64,000 nt of DNA, taken from positions 1 to 64,000 of the forward strand of contig JASANE010003531.1 in assembly GCA_030248225.1 (NCBI GenBank), in the 5' to 3' direction. Source of the DNA: Trileptium ribeirensis (taxonomy: Eukaryota; Nematoda; Enoplea; Enoplida; Thoracostomopsidae). Both the position numbers and the translations under genes were made by a program. Shown here one piece after another: positions 23,300 to 33,843 of this stretch. The notes beneath the pieces are model-generated. The model did no database searches. It was not told the DNA's origin and saw only the letters and a program-made list of their open reading frames with translations. Numbering within the stretch: position 1 is the stretch's first letter; every line of letters starts with the position of its first letter.

Positions 23300-25147
23300 A
23301 TGACATCGTTGTCAGCTTCTATACTCTGCAAATATTTCTCTGTGGTAAATCCGACGGACACTCATGCCAAATGTGGAACCTGCAGCAATATGATTTCACG
23401 TAGAGGAAAGACACCAAAGGAATTTGGGACCTCTAGGTTGAAAAACCACTTGCTACAACATCCCTTAGTCTTTTCAGAGTTTGAGGTGCTTTCCAAGACG
23501 GCAACCACAGAGCTTGCCAAGACAGCAGAACCGAAGAAACATCAAGCAAAGCCGACACAACCAACATTGGTTCAAGTGTTCGAACGGCGGCAGCCGTTAG
23601 ACATCAATAGCACGATAGCCAAAGCACTGCACAAACGCATTGCCGAAATGATTGCGGTTGATTGTCAACCGGTATCAATGGTAGAAAACTTGGGATTAAG
23701 GCGGCTAATGGAGCAACTAAAGCCACGATACACTATTATCTCTAGAAAGTATTTCACCGAAAACGTGATCCCAGGCATCAACGAAGCGGTCATTGCCAGA
23801 ATCAAAACGATGCTTCAAGATTCAAGCGGAATTAGCTTCACATCGGAAATCTGGACGTCTGGTGTCAACAGCGATGCTTTTATTAGCTTGACGGCGCATT
23901 TCATCACCGCCGACTTTTAACGAAAAAATTTGGTTCTTCACAACCGACTCTTTCCCAGAGGTCACACAGCAGCATATATTCCGGACTGTGTAAATACGAT
24001 GCTTGCAGAATGGGGACTGACGGATCCAGTGTTCTTTGTTACGGATAATGGATCCAATATAGTGAAAGCAGTGAGGGACTTAAACCAGCAGCATGTCCCC
24101 TGCGCTGCGCATACATTGCAGTTGTTGCTTGTTAATGAGGCTCTGAAAGCCCAAATGGCAGTGAGTGACCTAGTAGCAGCGGGAAGGCGAGTTGGCCATT
24201 TCATTCATCGAAGGCATGTGACAAGCTTTCCGAGCTTCAGCGACAGCTGGGCGTCCCGGAGAAAAAACTGGTGCAAGATATACCGACCAGATGGAATTCA
24301 ACTCTTCATATGATGGAAAGCTTGTTGCAGCAGAAACGGGCTTCGGCATTGTACTGTGCTGATACTGCACATTGGGAAGGCTTATCGGCCAATCAATGAG
24401 ACTTGCTTGAGAAGGCTGTGGCACTACTACAACCATGTGAATCAATTAGCAAAAAACTTTGTACCAATGACGCAACGGCATCAATGATTGGTCCCTTGAG
24501 CCTTGGGCTCGTTAGGTTGATTGACAATGTCGCAGATGATTCGGGGTGGGTACAATGAAGAATGAACTGATGAGTCTTATCGACAAGCAGTTCGATAGAA
24601 TAATTACTGATGTAGCGGGCGGCTTTGGGTGCGCTACACTTCTGGCTCTAGCGTATAAGGATGCTTTCTTCACCAAGGAAATTGCGACGGAGCACACCTG
24701 TAAGCTGCTTGAAATGCTAAAACGCTCCAGAGAGGCTTCTCCCGAAGAAACAAGCATCGAAAATAACCCTACGCCTACAGTATCCAAGAAGCCCCGAAAT
24801 GACAGCGATGTATGGGACTGCCTGGTACAAATAGCTTCTACGAGCTCCTCGTTACCTCGTTCACAGCTTTCTTCGAGCGCGGCAGAGCTCGACAATTATT
24901 TGGCACTGCCAAGAGTGAAGGAAATCAGTGCTCTCGAATGGTGGAAATCCCATGCAGTGCAGTTTCCCGAGCTAGCCAGTATATCACGACGGCTTCTTTC
25001 CGTACCGGCAACTACTGTAGCCAGCGAACGGCTATTTAGCATTGCTGGAAATGTTCTTAGCGATACGAGGAACCGAATGAACCCTAAAAATGCGGAGGTA
25101 TTGATATTTCTTCACGAAAATCTCCGTCAGCTCAATTTTGAATATTA
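23300..25147 (+). pseudogene. hAT transposase with BED zinc finger, broken
   Basis: hAT transposases cut and paste their element through an RNase-H-like catalytic fold. Seen: start at 23300 and a BED finger (Cys25, Cys28, His50, His54; context KCGTCSNMISRRGKT and RLKNHLLQHP). A catalytic-core beginning follows with ISFTSEIWTSGVNSDAFISL. There is an in-frame stop at 23918, then FFVTDNGSNIVKAVRDL and VPCAAHTLQLLL. A frameshift near 24208, another stop near 24399 and a frame change near 24545 break it further. The C-terminal dimerisation region is intact (WWKSHAVQFPELASISRRLL, PATTVASERLFSIAGNVLSD). A real transposase of this type would be about 600 residues. With at least two stops and two shifts this copy is inactive. 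A second, more damaged relative lies at 44.7-45.9 kb. Confidence 0.92.
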
Positions 25148-25255
25148 GCCTACATCAAAGTAGTACGGCTACGGCCTCTAAAAGGGGAAAAGGAGCTGCG
25201 CCCTTTGCCACCGGAGCACTGTCCAACTGTAAATAGTCCAACAAACTGTATGAAA

Positions 25256-26126
25256 TGAATTACCTTTTTAAACTGGTGACGGGAATGATGTTTCTAAACA
25301 TCTTTCATTTCACAATACTGTTGAGCTGCGATCTGCATTTCATGGGCGTTCTTTGTGCTTTCGACTTGTCACTTTACGACGTTCTGCAATTCTTCACCAT
25401 TGAGGATGGCCTGCTGCTTCGCTGTCGTTCATTTCAGGTGGATATGGCTGCAAACCAGGAGTTGGTGCTGGCAATTGGAACGTGCTGCTGCGCTGCTGTT
25501 CCTTGGACTGCATGTAAGTAGAATAAACACAGTGGAGCAGAAGATAGTTGCAACTATTCGGCTTTCAGCGTTTATGAAATAAATAACTATCATTGGTTGC
25601 GCTACACTCAAGTTCTGGTTACTTTTAGAACCACTTTTTGCCAAATTCTAATTTAATTTGTTTTTTAAAAGTGCAATATAGCTGGGTGCCAGTTTCCTGT
25701 TATATAATTACAATGTATTAATCTTCACATAATTGTTTCTATCATTATACGTATATACCTGCAGCAGGTCATTGTCAATGATCAGGAACGCTAGAACAAG
25801 CCCGAAACAGCAAAGATAGCCCATGTGGTGCAGATCGTCGCGCAACAGTATTGTGAAACGGTCATAATACCAAAACGTGATTACCATTAGCAGTTTCAAG
25901 GTTCAACGAGGTATTTCATGGCCGTATCGAAATCGATTCCCGACAGCCAAAGGATTAATGTACATTTTATGTGGCGGATTGGAGTATTTTTATACAGTTG
26001 GGCATTGCTCAGCGTTGACATGCGATAAAGAAAAAATATCCGGTATCCGGCCGGATAATTGAAAAATCCGGCCGGATACCGGATAGCCAATTATCCGGCC
26101 GGATACCAGATACCGGTACATCTCTA
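25256..26126. other. hAT-1 3' non-coding end
   Basis: Follows the transposase stop. It holds no second gene and ends in stacked GGATACCGGAT-type subterminal repeats (26040-26120). Confidence 0.6.
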
Positions 26127-26254
26127 TCTATCATTATACTATTGTTCAACGGTATTGTAAAACGTCGTCGATTTATCAAGGAACAATCAGATTGGACTTA
26201 TTCTCGTAAATTAGTTGGATTATTGGAGGTCGCCTTGGAAAAATCATCAACTAA

Positions 26255-26530
26255 TTAAATCGGGATATCGGTCATAATATTCGGGTTATTGGCTGCATTA
26301 ATTGGAACTATTGGTCGTAATTTCGGTTACTGGTCATAATATTCGGGTTATTGGCCACATCAATTGGTGGTCGTATTAATTTGGGTTACTGGTCATAATA
26401 TTCGGGTTATTGGCCACATTAATTGGAACTATTGGTCGTATTAATTTGGGTTATTGGTCGTATTAATTGGGTTAATTGGTCGTATTATTTGAGTTACTGG
26501 TCATAATATTTGGGTTATTGGTAGTATCAA
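26255..26530. repeat. Short-period tandem repeat in LTR-element leader
   Basis: Alternating phrases ATTGGTCGTATTAATTTGGG and CATAATATTCGGGTTATTGG recur at least four times (near 26273, 26335, 26395 and 26505) with irregular length. Confidence 0.75.
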
Positions 26531-26659
26531 GAGTGCATTAGGGAAGAGTATGACACTTCCATGCACTCACATGTAAACCCGTGTTTGATGACGTTTTCGG
26601 CCTGACCCCCCCAGTTTCTGGGGGGGGGTAGGTCGACCCCCCAGATTTCAGAAATCGCT

Positions 26660-28105
26660 AGCAGGCCTTTGCACTAGGAAGCAAGGTGCAGAGGAAACCA
26701 TCGCAATATATGGCTTAGAACTGCAAAAGTTGTGTGACCGCGCATACCCCGATGTTGACCCTCCACAGAGGGATTCGCTCCTCCGTAAATTTTTTCAGAG
26801 AGGATTACGTCTAGAATTACGTAGGCAAGTGTTAAACCAAATTCATTAATGTTCCACTTTTCGCGATATGTTAGAAGTTGCTAAGCGATATGAGGATGCG
26901 ATATCTGACTGTCCTGAACCGGACACCCCCGCGGTAGTAAGTAAACCGCGCCCTACTAAGGCAGTTAACGCCCTTCTCGGGGAGCCCGGAGAAGAATTGG
27001 TCACACAGTTTCAATCAGTGTTAGAGGATCACCGCCACGTAAGTAATACTAATAATGACACGATAAACCGATTACTCGATGTAATCGATCGCCGAACAGG
27101 AACCCTGCATCAATTGAACGCGCTCGCGCAGCCGTATGCAAGCAATTCGCAGCCAGTAGCATCGCGCCCGCAGACGTAGTTAGTAAATTATTTTCGTTGT
27201 GGCCAGAATTGTCACTATGCTCGCTATTGCCCGACGTTGGCATACCCTACGCCAGAACCAGCAGGTGCTGTAGCGCGAAGGCAGCAACCTGTCGATGCAT
27301 ATGTCTCCAGCTATGTACAGCGTGGAGCTCCACCTAATCGCTTATGAAGCTCGAACAACCAATATCGTAGCAATCAATTTAACAATGGTGCACGCCGCCC
27401 CGATAATAATCGCATAAATGGTCAGCCGTATCGGCCATATAAAGGTGCGAACAATAATACGCGCAGTTATTCCGATGGTCCTATGAACGGACCAATGAAC
27501 GCACCTAGCGATTACCCGCAGCAGAACGCATTCCAGAGCCTACGTAATGACCGCGTGTCAATGGGACCCGCGTATTCCCCAAACAGACCACAGTTCCAGA
27601 ATAATTACGGTCAAATGAGAGAAAGACCCAATCAGTGGAATGACACTATGCAACGCCGCCGTAACCAAGTTAATTGTAATACAACCCGCCGTAATGGAGC
27701 TAGAGATCCTAGCCCTGAAACAAATCATAGATTAGAGGTTTTGAGCCGAGAATTAGGAATGATCCAGGATAGATTAGGGTTTGGTGAACAGTCTGGACAT
27801 GTAAACGCGATTGCAGTAACGGACGAACAGTACGACAGCGACGGATATTTAACCGCTGCGGACAACTATAGTGATTATGACGAAACTGATGGTGGTGATG
27901 TGTTCGCTCGACATGTGAACGTGATCGTAACCACTCCGTTTGATGATGCTACGTGTCACACTCGGAGTCGCGAGTCGTTGCACTCGACCGACCATGTTAC
28001 CACCGATGAGTTGATGGAAATGGACGAGGACACTTGTGAACGTGAAGGGACATATTGCGACTATGAGGGCGAACTTATAAACAGTATAAATAGTAGTAAG
28101 TTATA
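26660..28105 (+). pseudogene. gag-like remnant of the LTR element
   Basis: Gag forms the particle shell that packages retroelement RNA. Seen: a capsid-type region with LELQKLCDRAYPDVD, RKFFQRGLRLELRRQVL and TFRDMLEVAKRYEDA, the pattern of Ty3/Gypsy capsid C-termini. A degenerate zinc knuckle near 27187 follows (RCGQNCHYARYCPT, where the first Cys and the Gly of a CCHC box are replaced). A Pro/Asn/Gln/Arg-rich segment (27483-27720) leads into acidic sequence ending at 28105. In-frame stops interrupt it at about 26848, 27177 and 27345. Known: gag of this type is normally followed by pol. Here the acidic tail continues into low-complexity sequence instead. Described only; no reading frame is restored. 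Confidence 0.7.
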
Positions 28106-28294
28106 AGAAAGTAGCAATGAAGAAGTATTTATGATTTGTAGTTATTCGTCCGAAAATGTAGAAGAACCTTCTGTAAGTAGAAATGTAAGCAAAATGTAGA
28201 AAATGAAAATATGAATATAGTAAATGAGAGTATAAATGTAGAAAATGAAAAGATGGATGCAGTAGATAGTTATAGTTCCAGAATCTGTGATAAT

Positions 28295-28530
28295 TTTCCT
28301 GTAGCCGGCGCCGAAGAGATAAGTCCGTGTGGTTTTGTTAGTTTTCCGGTAGCCGGCGCCGAAGAGATAAGTCCGTTTTTGTTAGTTTTCCGGTAGCCGG
28401 CGCCTAAGATAAAAGTCCGTGTGGTCCGGTAGCCGGCGCCGAAGAGAAAATCCCGTGTGGTCTGGTAGCCGGCGCCGAAGAGAAAAGTCCGTTTGGTCCG
28501 GTAGCCGGCGCCGAAGAGATAAGTCCGTGT
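28295..28530. repeat. Coding-type minisatellite with GTAGCCGGCGCCGAAGAG core
   Basis: Six copies of a unit with the core TAGCCGGCGCCGAAGAGA and the tail AAGTCCGTGTGGT, spaced 36-46 bases apart. On the plus strand the first two read as PVAGAEEISP repeats; one unit reads CCTAAGAT instead. The core contains the palindrome GCCGGC(GCC). Confidence 0.85.
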
Positions 28531-30206
28531 GGGTTTGACTATGCCGGTATGCACCCTGGGACCTTCTCCTGTAGGATTTCCGGGATCCCCAGCTCTTTGG
28601 AGATGATTGATATTGATGAAGCTGAACGCGATAATGATGATTTTAATTTTTATTCCTCCTGTGAGACTGGCCCATTGAGTTGTGTTTTGAGGGAGAATAT
28701 TGGCCACTGCGATGTATCCCGCATAACTGCCGTCAGGGCGGGTGGTAACGCTCGTAGCGACCGGATTCCGGCTACGTCGATGTATCGTGCAATGGCGTTT
28801 ACGCACGCCGCGTCCGGCTCAAATAGTTATATGATGTTCAGTTAGTAGTAATGTTAGAGTTAAGGATCCAGGCGTGGAAGCCACAAATGATTTTATGGTT
28901 CCATCTAACCAGACTAAGGATTGCTTATATCCGTGTCATGAATCGTATGGTGTCAGTGTGAGTGGAGCGGAAGGCCACGTCAGGCGTCCTGTTGTAGAAT
29001 GTAATGTGTCATGTGTATTCCCCCTTAGGCGCGCTTGTGAGAATAGTGATGAGATTTATGTTACTCAAGTTTGTTTTAAACCGGCGAATAATATTATTGG
29101 GCAGGAGGTGAGTTTCGCGCCCTCACTGACCAGCGATTCTCTAGTTATTGGGTCCTTCCTAGATTCGTCGCTCGTGTCCATGTGGAGGTACTGAGCGATT
29201 CGCGACCGTTCGGACTGAAGAAGCGGATGTGATCGTTGGGGCTGAAATTACTGCCTGGGGTCCATCCAGACATGGGAGTGAAGTAGATGGGGTGATAGAA
29301 TTTAACCGATCGAAACACTGTGAGGTACCATATGCGTCGAAGTCTATGATGTGATAGACTCTTCAACCCTCGGTGAATCTGCAACCCCCGTCGTTGGAGC
29401 GCGAAACGACAGTCCCCTTGATGAAGTTAAAGCGAATTGTTGTCTGAATATTGTTGCTGTTGTTGATTCAATTGTTGTTGGTGATAATGCAGTGGATGTT
29501 GTTGAGGTTGTTGATTCAAATGTTGTTGAAACCACTGCTGATGTTGGTGATTCTGTGGAAGTTGTTGATTTAAACCCGTTGAATTCGCGACAAGTGGAGA
29601 AATTAGGCAAGGAAACTGCGATTGATCTCCCGTGCCCATGTGGAGGTAGAGAGCAAGTTGCGTACTGCTCCACCGATGAAACGGACGATCATTGGGAGTA
29701 AACAGAGTTATATATCGACCTGCCTGGGGTCTGTTCAGGCACGTGCCTGTAGCATTGGGTCTTTAGGAGCCGATCGATCGCAGCGCACTAGTGTTGAATT
29801 TGTAGAATCTAATGACTTAAGTGATGTAGTTGATGTTAGTAAAGTTGTTGAAGATGGTAATGAATATAATGTAGTTAATCTTAGTGAAGTTATTAAAGAT
29901 AGTAAGGAAGGTAATGTAGTTGATTTTAGTGAAATTGTTGAAATAAGTAAAGAATGAAAAATAAAGTAGTTGAGTTAAATTACATAAATTAACTATTATT
30001 AAATTATAAATATATAATTATAAATTATAAAATCAAATTACTAAAATAAATATATATACAATATAGAATATATAGAAATGAAAATAAAGTAGTTGAGTTA
30101 AATGAGGTTATTAAGAACGAAAAGGTTAGTGAAGTTGATGCCCAGATTGGTACAGATTTTGAGATTTCAGATACAGAAGATGGTGATGATTGTAGTGTCG
30201 AATTAG

Positions 30207-31372
30207 CAGGGAATAACCGGAACCGAAATTTACCGGAACCGGAACCGTTCATTTAAACCGGATCCGGAGCCTGGTCTTCGAAATTTATATATAGTAAAAC
30301 AGATGATGGAAGAAATGAAGGTATAGTGGATTTAAAATGCATTAAAAATAACTTTTACATTAAACTTAATATATTGCGATGGTATTATTGCCTTTCTGAA
30401 ACTTTAAAGAGACTGAGGAAGCTAATAATGTTTATTTATTGATTAAATATGTCGGTTTTTGGACATACAGAGCAAAAAATATCTTCCACTATACACCATT
30501 GCGTATACTGCGTCAAATCGAATATGCTTACAAAGCTTGGAGCGTAGAATACACACTTTCGCTCTGTCTCCTGTCGCCTTCCTTTGCTACACATACGTTT
30601 GTTATTTTGTTCGGTAGGAAACTTGAAATTATTGGTTTATATGATTCTAAGAGAAAATAATAGATACAAGGTAATATTCTGATCAGTGGTCAGGGACAAT
30701 GTTTAGGCTAGTGCCCGTAAGTTTTGAACAAACAGTGCCCGTAAGTTAGATGATAATGATGATAACTTTCTAATCAGAATACTATAAATGAGACACACTG
30801 TGATGCTGCTCGCACAGTTTCAATAAATACAGTTCTTTGCCAAGAAAGCAGTTTCTAGCTGCGTTGCAGATAACGTTAGTTTACTTCAATTTAGACTGAT
30901 TTACCAAGTTTACAAGCGCAGTGGCGGGTTCTTGACGCAATTTATGTTAGCCAAACATACCCTAAGTACTTCTGCGTAAGCCATACACTGTTACTGAGTT
31001 GGACCGGTTTAATTCAAACGTATCCCACAGACTTCTGGATGTGTAAAGTAGCTGCTACAAGCATCGACCTGGCTTTGATTTAACAAACTCCTGCAGGTTA
31101 TTATGAAAAAATTCCTGCTCAAATTATGTGCCCTACTTACGTTTCACACGGCAAATTAGTTAGTTAATCTTTTCTTTTGCTTGGTTGTATTGGAGCTTGA
31201 TCATTATATAATATATATTACATATGTTTGGATTACAGGTTGAAGCAAAAAACGGAAAATTTCAAACAAAATTTTTAAACCGGAACTCCGGTTCCGGTAT
31301 GGTTTTTGCCCTTTGCCGGAACCGCAACCGGAACACGATTTTCGCCGGAACCGGAATTCCGGTTACTCCCTG
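30207..31372. mobile_element. Non-autonomous hAT-type element (N-hAT copy 1)
   Basis: Ends CAGGGAATAACCGGAACC and (inverted) CAGGGAGTAACCGGAATT, with a perfect 8-bp duplication CGAATTAG (30199-30206 and 31373-31380). The subterminal regions are dense in CCGGAACCGGAA. The 1166-bp interior has no transposase. It splits an acidic open frame of the LTR element, which reads on after the duplication. A second copy in opposite orientation lies at 57857-63758. Confidence 0.95.
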
Positions 31373-31792
31373 CGAATTAGGTAATGAAAATGAGGACGAG
31401 GATAAGGAAAGTAGTCAAGCCAGTAAGGCTGAGTTAGTAGTTGAGAACAGTATAAATAAGGGATTAAGTCAGAGTGAAGAACCCTAGTTAGCGAAGAAAT
31501 TAGTGAGGATGAAGAATGTGATCGAGACGTGGCTGAGATCATGGAGCGTAGTAAAGATTTAGTACCAGCGGAAGATCCTATCGAAGGAGTGCCAAGTATG
31601 CTTCCGGGTAACTTAGGTGAATCTAATAATAATGAAGCAAGGGATGTGGAGTCGGGTGACGATTCGAGTCTACTGAACTTGCATTGTAGCTCCGAAATAG
31701 AGCCCTCTAGTCGAATGTCTTCGGTAGAATTTAACACGTCGCCTGACACGTCCTAGTTAGAAAATCCCGAAGCAATAAATAATAATAATAAT

Positions 31793-33369
31793 ATGGACTT
31801 TAGTTGGACTAGTACCTTAGCAAGTAGCATTTGTGGAGCTCTCCTAGTTATGTGGTTGGCATTGATTTCAACTACTCATGTCGGCTCGACACCGATGAGT
31901 GAGAAAATATCTCGTTTAGCAGTAGTAGTAAACTCTCAAGTAGGAGTTGTAGTGGAACCCCAAAGACTTATGATCACGTCACATCAACTTACATATTTAC
32001 CTGTAGTTTTACAGCTGACGTTAAGACATTGGAGACGAGATATGAGAGCCCCGTCAGACGAAGTTACCCCTTGCCTACTGTACAATGCACGTGTTCATCC
32101 AATTGTTGTTATTGGAGTTATTGCACGGCTGACCCGCAGCTATACAAAACTATGCGAGAATTGGGAACTGAGTTGAGTGGAACCTATAATTGAGTTCTAG
32201 ATAATAGTTACTATTCTAACCTTATGCGCTCATTTTGTGACAATAACCTACATTTCTGTCATGATGACCCTAAGAGAATCAACCGTTTCGTTACTCTTAC
32301 TGCAGCTGCCGCTGGAGCAGTGTCGCGATTTCCAAGAATGGGAATGTCCATCTCCAATGGCATTCACATACACAATATGGGAAACCCAATGCACGCCATA
32401 GGAACCTATATGAGAGACACTTTGGAAGCCACTCTACGTAATACAAAAGAAATTAAGAAGCTGACAAAAGCTAATATGCATTCTTACACCATAGCATGAA
32501 GGAAGTAGTTGACATGGTAGAACAAGTTAGATGTTTAGAACATAAAGCAGTCATGCAAGTGAACCAGATGTTGCTTACCCATACAGTTCGATCTAACATT
32601 CCATCGTCAGTCCAAGCTCTTATGCAATCTATGTTGAGTGGAGAATGAACGCCGACCGTAGTTGATGCCCTAATGTTAAGACACTTATTTGAAATGGATC
32701 CAAGAATCTCCCAGTCCATTTTAGCCAGCGATCCAATTTGGCCGAATTTTACCTGTTAATGTAGACCTGAATACCTTTCGATTTGGATTTATTTTGCAGC
32801 TACCCTTACCCGCCACGAATGATGTAAGACCGTATTTTCGCATATATAATACTGGTTGGAATGTACCCGCTACTAGAACGCATGTAAAATTACCGCTACC
32901 AGAATACGCAGCACGCGTATCTTCATCACGCTATGAAGTATTGAATTTAGCCGCTTGCAAACGCTGTCCAGGCATTGCATCTTGCGAACCACACGCGCTT
33001 GAAACTGATCAACGCATACATTGCCTGGACTGGGTTATTTCGGGTGACCTCGACTCTGAGTACACCAAATCAAAATGCCAAAACCCTTCTTTAATCGCAC
33101 CACTTGACAATGGTACCGATGTCTACACTATTATGAAAGGAGTTCTGCTCCGTACTTCGATGGAGAAACTCGTAATCACTGACAAACGACACTTCGCACA
33201 TATTACACAAGGACAGAGCAGAATAGTACCCGACCATGGAGTCGCTTGGATGCCACATGGTACTTACACACAGTTAATTGTAGGATCACTTATGCTAACA
33301 AGTATGTTACAACCTGAGGAATTGATGTTTAGAGTTGGTCCTAACATTACCTTAGATACCTTAGACTAA
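31793..33369 (+). pseudogene. env-like remnant of the LTR element
   Basis: Three open segments in the position of an envelope gene, directly upstream of the 3' LTR: 31793-32176, 32224-32499 and 32794-33369. The first opens with a hydrophobic stretch (about residues 10-30) that could be a signal peptide. The second has a basic RINR site followed at once by an Ala/Gly-rich hydrophobic run, the layout of a furin-type cleavage site and fusion peptide in class I envelope proteins. The third has several Cys and an N-glycosylation motif (NIT) but ends without a membrane anchor. Stops and frame changes separate the parts, so no product is expected. The assignment rests on position and layout; the family is not identified. 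Described only; no frame is restored. Confidence 0.5.
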
Positions 33370-33424
33370 TTGTCTAGCACCAAGCCAAAACACCTTACTT
33401 GGAGTTCTTTGGAAAATGCTAAAA

Positions 33425-33843
33425 TGCATCAGCTGTGAGAGTTTCGTAAAAAAGGCGATGACTCCGCGACTTACCCCGCTTGACACCCTGCTCATTCTCC
33501 CAATAGCGTACCTTATTAGTGACATTGTGCCTATTGTATTCGCCCGTACAGTATGTCGTTGTCCATATGCAATTTTGACTCATCAATAAATGCTCATGTT
33601 TTGTTGACCCGAGTAGCAATAGATATTTGAAGGGGTTTGAAATCCGTCACCCCTATCGACGACCCACGTTCAGGTTTGACACGCGCATTGAAGCAGCAAA
33701 CCTTAGCGTGACTCGCCGATTTCATCAACTGTATTAAATATATTACACGCGAACCCAACGTAAAGCGTCTAGGGATTTGTCGGACCCTAGTGGTTACGTT
33801 TGCGGAAGTGCTTAATGCAGCAGCGTCACGTCGATCTAATACC
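33425..33843 (+). repeat. 3' LTR (internally deleted)
   Basis: About 420 bases matching the 5' LTR from TGCATCAGCTG to CTAATAC, with three deletions relative to it and a changed last base. Identity in the shared parts is high by eye. Confidence 0.75.

Larger units (their letters stand above)
23110..26126 (+). mobile_element. hAT transposon (hAT-1)
   Basis: Ends TAGGGTTGTACCGG and (inverted) TAGAGATGTACCGG, with a perfect 8-bp duplication TCTATCAT at 23102-23109 and 26127-26134. Subterminal GGCCGGATACCGGAT repeats occur at both ends. It is inserted in the LTR-element leader and carries a broken BED-finger transposase. Confidence 0.95.
28106..31756 (+). pseudogene. Acidic low-complexity coding remnant between gag and env
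   Basis: A chain of plus-strand open segments (28211-28396, 28549-28845, 28874-29194, 29351-29701, 29622-29957, 31224-31487 and 31529-31756) rich in Val/Asp/Glu/Ser. An example is VVDSIVVGDNAVDVVEVVDS. The reading resumes across the hAT insertion at 30207-31372 (acidic on both sides). No protease, RT or integrase motif is seen. It may be an extended gag C-terminus or a replacement for pol, eroded by stops. Function unknown. Confidence 0.45.
21837..33843 (+). mobile_element. Decayed LTR retroelement with gag and env remnants, no visible pol
   Basis: Direct repeats starting TGCATCAGCTGTGAGAG at 21837 and 33425 define the LTRs. The element carries a Ty3/Gypsy-type gag remnant (26.7-28.1 kb), a long acidic low-complexity stretch, and an env-like remnant ending just before the 3' LTR. 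I find no protease, reverse transcriptase, RNase H or integrase motif between the LTRs. Two hAT-type elements are inserted in it (23110-26126 and 30207-31372). Stops and frameshifts in all reading frames make it a dead copy. No clean target duplication is seen. Confidence 0.75.

Noticed and set aside
28270..28806. 178-codon minus-strand frame with GAGYRT repeats
   Set aside because: It is the reverse reading of the GTAGCCGGCGCC minisatellite; the repeat keeps the frame open by chance.
29344..29673. Minus-strand Ser/Thr/Pro-rich and Gln-rich frames
   Set aside because: They are antisense shadows of the Val/Asp-rich plus-strand repeat (GTTGTTGATT units).
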